From Streptomyces sp. Ru71 (GTDB lineage Bacteria; Actinomycetota; Actinomycetes; Streptomycetales; Streptomycetaceae): DNA of 64,000 nt. The translations under genes and the position numbers were made by a program. The stretch is taken from positions 23,756 through 87,755 of the forward strand of contig NZ_PQSS01000027.1 in NCBI RefSeq assembly GCF_002920535.1, written 5' to 3'. Of this stretch, positions 60,661 through 64,000 are shown piece by piece. Within the stretch, counting starts at the first letter, position 1. Each line of letters begins with the position of its first letter. The notes under the pieces are model-generated. The model was given only the letters and a program-made list of their open reading frames with translations. It was not told the origin of the DNA and did no database searches.

Positions 60661-62025
60661 ATGAAGGCCGTCGTACGGACCCGAAGCCTCCCGGCCCTGC
60701 TGGCGGCCGTCCTGCTCGCCGCGCTCTCGGTGTTGCTGTGGGCGCCGGCCCCGGGTGCGGTCGCGGACTCCGACCTGTCCACGATCGGACGGGCCCTGCG
60801 CCAGAGCCCCGTCTACGTCGACCCGGCCGCCTCCGCCCAGCTGTCGGCCGCCGACGCGGACGCCCTGGCGAAGCGGATCAAGAGTGCCGACAAACCGCTC
60901 TTCGTGGTCGTCCTGCCCGCGAACCACCCGACCGACAAGCTCTTCGTCGACCTGCGCACCGCCACCGGCATCACCGGCCTGTACGCCGTCCGCCTCGGTG
61001 ACCGCTTCGACGCCCGCGCCGACCACACCGTGCTGCCGAACACCGCCGTGCGCAACCTCGTCACCAGCGTGCAGGGGGAGCGCGACGCCAAGGCCCAGCT
61101 GACCGACTTCACCGACCGGGCCCTGCTCAACATGCGCGGCTCGGCGCCGTCCGGCTGGGGCTCCACCGGCAACGGCGGCGGGGTGTCCACCACCGCGCTG
61201 ATCACCACGGCCGCCGTGGTGGTCGCCGGCGGCGCGGGGGCGTACGCCGTCGTCCGGCGCGGCCGGCGCCGCCGCGAGGAGGAGCAGCGGGCCGCTCTGG
61301 AGAGGCTGCGCGTGGTGGTCGACGAGGACATCACCGCCTTCGGCGAGGAGCTGGACCGTCTGGACTTCCACCCGGCCGGGGCGGGCGCCGACGACGCGAT
61401 GCGCGCGGACTACGAAAGGGCCCTGGACGCCTACGAGCAGGCGAAGTCGCTGATGGGCTCCGCCCGGCGGCCCGAGGATGTGCGGGGCGTCACCGAGGCA
61501 CTGGAGGACGGCCGCTTCTCGCTCGCCCAGCTCGCCGCCCGCCGCGAGGGCCGCCCGCTGCCCGAGCGCCGGCCGCCGTGCTTCTTCGACCCGCGCCACG
61601 GCCCCTCGGTCGCCGACGCCACCTGGATGCCGCCCGGCGGCGCCCCGCGCGAGGTCCCGGTGTGCGCCGCCGACCGGACCCGGCTGGCCGACGGCCACGA
61701 CCCGATGGTCCGCGAGGTCGACACCGACTACGGCCGCCGCCCCTACTGGGACGCGGGTCCGGCCTACGGACCCTGGGCGGGCGGCTACTTCGGCGGCGGG
61801 CTGCTGCCCGGCCTGCTCGTCGGCACCCTGCTCGGCAGCATGATGGCCACCCCGTCGTACGGCGCCGACTACGGCACCGGGTACGGCGACTTCGGCGCCG
61901 ACGGCTACACGGGCGGCGACGTGTCGGGCGCCGACTTCGACCCCGGGGACTTCGGCGGCGGCTTCGGAGACGGGGGCGGCGGCGACTTCGGGGGCGGTGG
62001 CGGTGACTTCGGAGGCGGGTTCTGA
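60661..62025 (+). CDS. Secreted/membrane protein with glycine-rich C-terminus
   Basis: A 454-residue protein I do not recognise beyond its layout. A signal peptide or anchor occupies residues 8-32 (LPALLAAVLLAALSVLLW). An extracellular domain of about 140 residues follows, resembling a TPM-like fold (IGRALRQSPVYVDPAA and KPLFVVVLPANHPTD). A transmembrane helix at about 180-203 is followed by a basic stop RRGRRRREEEQ, then a cytoplasmic helical region. The last 70 residues are almost only Gly, Asp, Phe and Tyr (GGGFGDGGGGDFGGGG). TACGTT lies six bases before ATG 60661, suggesting a leaderless message and supporting this start. Confidence 0.85.
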   Translation: MKAVVRTRSLPALLAAVLLAALSVLLWAPAPGAVADSDLSTIGRALRQSPVYVDPAASAQLSAADADALAKRIKSADKPLFVVVLPANHPTDKLFVDLRTATGITGLYAVRLGDRFDARADHTVLPNTAVRNLVTSVQGERDAKAQLTDFTDRALLNMRGSAPSGWGSTGNGGGVSTTALITTAAVVVAGGAGAYAVVRRGRRRREEEQRAALERLRVVVDEDITAFGEELDRLDFHPAGAGADDAMRADYERALDAYEQAKSLMGSARRPEDVRGVTEALEDGRFSLAQLAARREGRPLPERRPPCFFDPRHGPSVADATWMPPGGAPREVPVCAADRTRLADGHDPMVREVDTDYGRRPYWDAGPAYGPWAGGYFGGGLLPGLLVGTLLGSMMATPSYGADYGTGYGDFGADGYTGGDVSGADFDPGDFGGGFGDGGGGDFGGGGGDFGGGF

Positions 62026-62101
62026 GGCCGGTCAGCGGTGACTTCGGGGCCGGCACGGCTCGGCGAGGCCGGCCGGACCGGGGTCGGTGCGAACGCGGCA
62101 A

Positions 62102-62146
62102 GGGCCACCCTTTTTCCTCCGCGCGGAGGCGGAAGAAGGGTGGCCC
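62102..62146. terminator. Bidirectional hairpin between 60661 and yceI-like genes
   Basis: GGGCCACCCTTTTTCC (62102-62117) pairs with the segment ending in AAGGGTGGCCC (62136-62146), forming a long stem between two convergent genes. The T-rich and A-rich parts of the stem suit termination on both strands. Confidence 0.8.
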
Positions 62147-62167
62147 GTGCGGTGCCGGGGTGTGGCG

Positions 62168-62782
62168 TCAGGCGTTGCGGATCGCCGAGATGTCGAAGAC
62201 CAGCTTGATCTTGTCGGAGACCAGCACGCCACCGGTCTCCAGCGCCGCGTTCCAGGTCAGGCCCCACTCAGAGCGCAGGATCTCCGCCTTGCCCTCGAAG
62301 CCGACGCGCTCGTTGCCGAACGGGTCCTTCGCGGCGCCGTTGAACTCCAGGTCGATGGTGAGCGGCTTGGTGACGCCGAGGATCGACAGGTCGCCGGTGA
62401 TGCGGTAGTCGTCGCCGCCCAGGGCCTCGGCCTTGGTGGAGCGGAAGGTCATGGTCGGGAACTCGTCGGTCTTGAAGAAGTCCGCGGACTTCAGGTGACC
62501 GTCGCGGTCGGCGTTGCCCGTGTCGATGCTGTCCATCTTGACGTCGAGGGAGGCCGTCGACTGCGACGGGTCCGTGCCGTCCAGGTGCAGCGAGCCGGAG
62601 AAGTCGAGGAAGCCGCCCTTGACGTTGGTGACCATGGCGTGCCGGGCGACGAACCCGATCGTGGAGTGGCTCGGGTCGATCGTGTAGTCGCCGGTCAGGG
62701 CCGCGAGGTCCGGGTTGACGGGCGCGGCGGGGGCGGTGGCGGTGGCGGTCTCGACGGTGTTCTTGCGGCCGAAGATGCCCAT
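62168..62782 (-). CDS. YceI family protein
   Basis: A 204-residue lipocalin-like protein. The family start is YTIDPSHSTIGFVARHAMVTNVKGGF, followed by SLDVKMDSIDTGNADRDGHLKSADFF, FPTMTFRST and GDLSILGVTKPLTIDLEFN. Homologues bind polyisoprenoids. There is no signal peptide, as in many actinobacterial members. CAAGGAG lies before ATG 62782; the upstream frame to 62857 is not needed. Two GTTCAA-type repeats upstream suggest repression by a MarR-like protein, but the gene for one is not adjacent here. Confidence 0.92.
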   Translation of the reverse strand: MGIFGRKNTVETATATAPAAPVNPDLAALTGDYTIDPSHSTIGFVARHAMVTNVKGGFLDFSGSLHLDGTDPSQSTASLDVKMDSIDTGNADRDGHLKSADFFKTDEFPTMTFRSTKAEALGGDDYRITGDLSILGVTKPLTIDLEFNGAAKDPFGNERVGFEGKAEILRSEWGLTWNAALETGGVLVSDKIKLVFDISAIRNA

Positions 62783-62805
62783 GGTGTGCTCCTTGGGGAC
62801 GGGAT

Positions 62806-62865
62806 GTTGAATGTTCAACTTTGCCAACGACTTCGACGGTAGACCTATTCCGTTCAAAGTTCAAC
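62806..62865 (-). promoter_or_regulatory. Operator-like GTTGAA/TTCAAC repeats upstream of yceI
   Basis: GTTGAA-TG-TTCAAC (62806-62819) is a perfect inverted repeat, and GTTCAAAGTTCAAC (62852-62865) repeats the half-site twice. They lie 25-85 bases before the gene. The rest of the gap 62866-63116 shows no gene that I trust. Confidence 0.6.
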
Positions 62866-63104
62866 ATCCTCGGCGGAGGTTTTTTCGCTAGGCTCCGGAC
62901 GGACGGCGTTCACTCCGGTGATGGCATGGCGGACCGGTGAATGTGAGGCGACTCTCGCCCTCCTGATTTGTACGACCCCCACAAGCCGGAAGCCCTCTGA
63001 GCAGTCGGAACGGCTGCATGCTCGTGAGGTTCTGTTCAGGGGTACCAGGAAAACGGGCTGGAGACTGTACGGAGTCGACGGCTCGCTTTCCTTGGCGGTC
63101 TTCG

Positions 63105-63110
63105 TAAGGT
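63105..63110 (+). promoter_or_regulatory. -10 box of leaderless carboxylase transcript
   Basis: TAAGGT lies exactly six bases before ATG 63117. No good -35 is apparent, and no Shine-Dalgarno sequence is present at a normal distance. Confidence 0.45.
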
Positions 63111-63116
63111 CGCTAC

Positions 63117-64000
63117 ATGACCGTTTTGGAAGAGACGACGGGTGAGCCCACCGGCGAGCCGACGGACGCGCGCGGGCGGGTCGCCGAACTGCACGAGATC
63201 CGTGCCCAGGCGTTGGCCGGTCCCAGCGAGAAGGCGACCGCGGCGCAGCACGCCAAGGGCAAGCTGACGGCTCGGGAGCGGATCGAGCTGCTCCTGGACC
63301 CGGGGTCCTTCCGGGAGGTCGAGCAGCTGCGCCGGCACCGGGCGACCGGTTTCGGTCTGGAGGCGAAGAAGCCGTACACCGACGGTGTGATCACGGGCTG
63401 GGGCACGGTGGAGGGCCGTACGGTCTTCGTCTACGCCCACGACTTCCGGATCTTCGGCGGTGCGCTGGGCGAGGCGCACGCCACGAAGATCCACAAGATC
63501 ATGGACATGGCCATCGCGGCCGGTGCCCCGCTGGTCTCCCTCAACGACGGCGCCGGTGCGCGTATCCAGGAGGGCGTCTCCGCGCTCGCCGGGTACGGCG
63601 GGATCTTCCAGCGCAACACCAAGGCCTCGGGGGTGATCCCGCAGATCTCGGTGATGCTCGGCCCGTGCGCGGGCGGTGCGGCCTACAGCCCGGCCCTGAC
63701 GGACTTCGTGTTCATGGTCCGTGAGACCTCGCAGATGTTCATCACCGGCCCGGACGTCGTCAAGGCGGTCACCGGCGAGGAGATCACCCAGAACGGGCTG
63801 GGCGGTGCGGACGTGCACGCCGAGACCTCCGGCGTGTGCCACTTCGCCTACGACGACGAGGAGACCTGCCTCGCCGAAGTCCGCTACCTCCTCTCCCTGC
63901 TGCCGCAGAACAACCGGGAGAACCCGCCGCGGGTGGAGTCCTCCGACCCGGTGGACCGCCGCAGCGAGGTGCTGCTGGACCTGGTCCCGGCCGATGGCAA
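63117..64000 (+). CDS. accB: Acyl-CoA carboxylase beta (carboxyltransferase) subunit, 3' end outside window
   Basis: Carboxyltransferase of the acetyl/propionyl-CoA carboxylase complex that makes malonyl- or methylmalonyl-CoA for fatty acid and polyketide synthesis. The first 294 of about 530 residues are present. Segments include QHAKGKLTARERIELLLDPGSF, AHDFRIFGGALGEAHA, GARIQEGVSALAGYGGIF and MLGPCAGGAAYSPALTDFVF, the last being the oxyanion and biotin site of the N-terminal half. ATG 63117 follows a TAAGGT box by six bases. From recollection of synteny this is the S. coelicolor accB position; pccB-type activity cannot be excluded. Confidence 0.92.
   Translation, partial: MTVLEETTGEPTGEPTDARGRVAELHEIRAQALAGPSEKATAAQHAKGKLTARERIELLLDPGSFREVEQLRRHRATGFGLEAKKPYTDGVITGWGTVEGRTVFVYAHDFRIFGGALGEAHATKIHKIMDMAIAAGAPLVSLNDGAGARIQEGVSALAGYGGIFQRNTKASGVIPQISVMLGPCAGGAAYSPALTDFVFMVRETSQMFITGPDVVKAVTGEEITQNGLGGADVHAETSGVCHFAYDDEETCLAEVRYLLSLLPQNNRENPPRVESSDPVDRRSEVLLDLVPADG

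Noticed and set aside
62918..63145. A 75-codon plus-strand ORF before the carboxylase gene
   Set aside because: No ribosome-binding site, poor codon bias, overlap with the carboxylase start, no recognisable domain.

Overview
This window reads as part of the core chromosome of a Streptomyces species. G+C is very high, third codon positions are almost always G or C, GTG starts are common, leucine TTA codons are almost absent, and many genes appear to be leaderless. From memory, gene order matches the Streptomyces coelicolor region around SCO5486 to SCO5535; that match was not checked by search. I saw no phage, IS element, CRISPR array, tRNA or rRNA.

Layout. 1-8.8 kb: the end of a cysteine desulfurase gene, a TPP riboswitch on the opposite strand, a peptidoglycan amidase, mnmA, several small metabolic genes, a MetE-like protein and ligA. 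9-11.4 kb: a membrane GGDEF/EAL protein (rmdB-like). 11.5-13.1 kb: a TetR repressor divergent from a small membrane protein and a cupin. 13.2-16.7 kb: gatC-gatA-small ORF-gatB. 17-31.2 kb: an MMPL exporter, acetyltransferase, large LuxR-type ATPase regulator, PQQ-type sugar dehydrogenase, aldo/keto reductase, 2-hydroxyacid dehydrogenase and a second GGDEF protein with a degenerate EAL domain. 31.2-36.8 kb: ilvB-ilvN-ilvC and serA. 36.9-43.4 kb: a drug-type MFS exporter with its TetR gene, a PucR-type regulator, and proline dehydrogenase plus pruA. 44.1-46.7 kb: leuB and ilvE. 46.9-52.6 kb: an NCS1 permease, a urease-like ureAB-ureC pair without accessory genes, an agmatine-deiminase-family enzyme and a TetR regulator. 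52.7-54.5 kb: citramalate synthase. 54.5-62 kb: a GPP34 protein, secreted GH30 and GH3 glycosidases and a secreted glycine-rich protein. 62.1-64 kb: a YceI protein and the start of an acyl-CoA carboxylase beta subunit.

Functional themes. Branched-chain amino acid synthesis is spread over four loci (ilvBNC, leuB, ilvE, cimA). Three of these carry a short upstream ORF rich in Ile, Leu or Val codons, and two of those are followed by a clear terminator, which indicates ribosome-mediated attenuation. Two cyclic-di-GMP proteins occur; one gene contains a TTA codon, so its translation should depend on the bldA tRNA. Sulfur trafficking links the cysteine desulfurase with mnmA, and the antisense TPP riboswitch sits between them.

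The most unusual signals are the antisense TPP riboswitch, the urease alpha subunit with a rewritten active-site flap, the apparently leaderless Ile-Ile leader peptide of cimA, a roughly 300-bp intergenic repeat present in opposite orientations 16 kb apart, and a histidine-rich ORF coupled to the second GGDEF gene.
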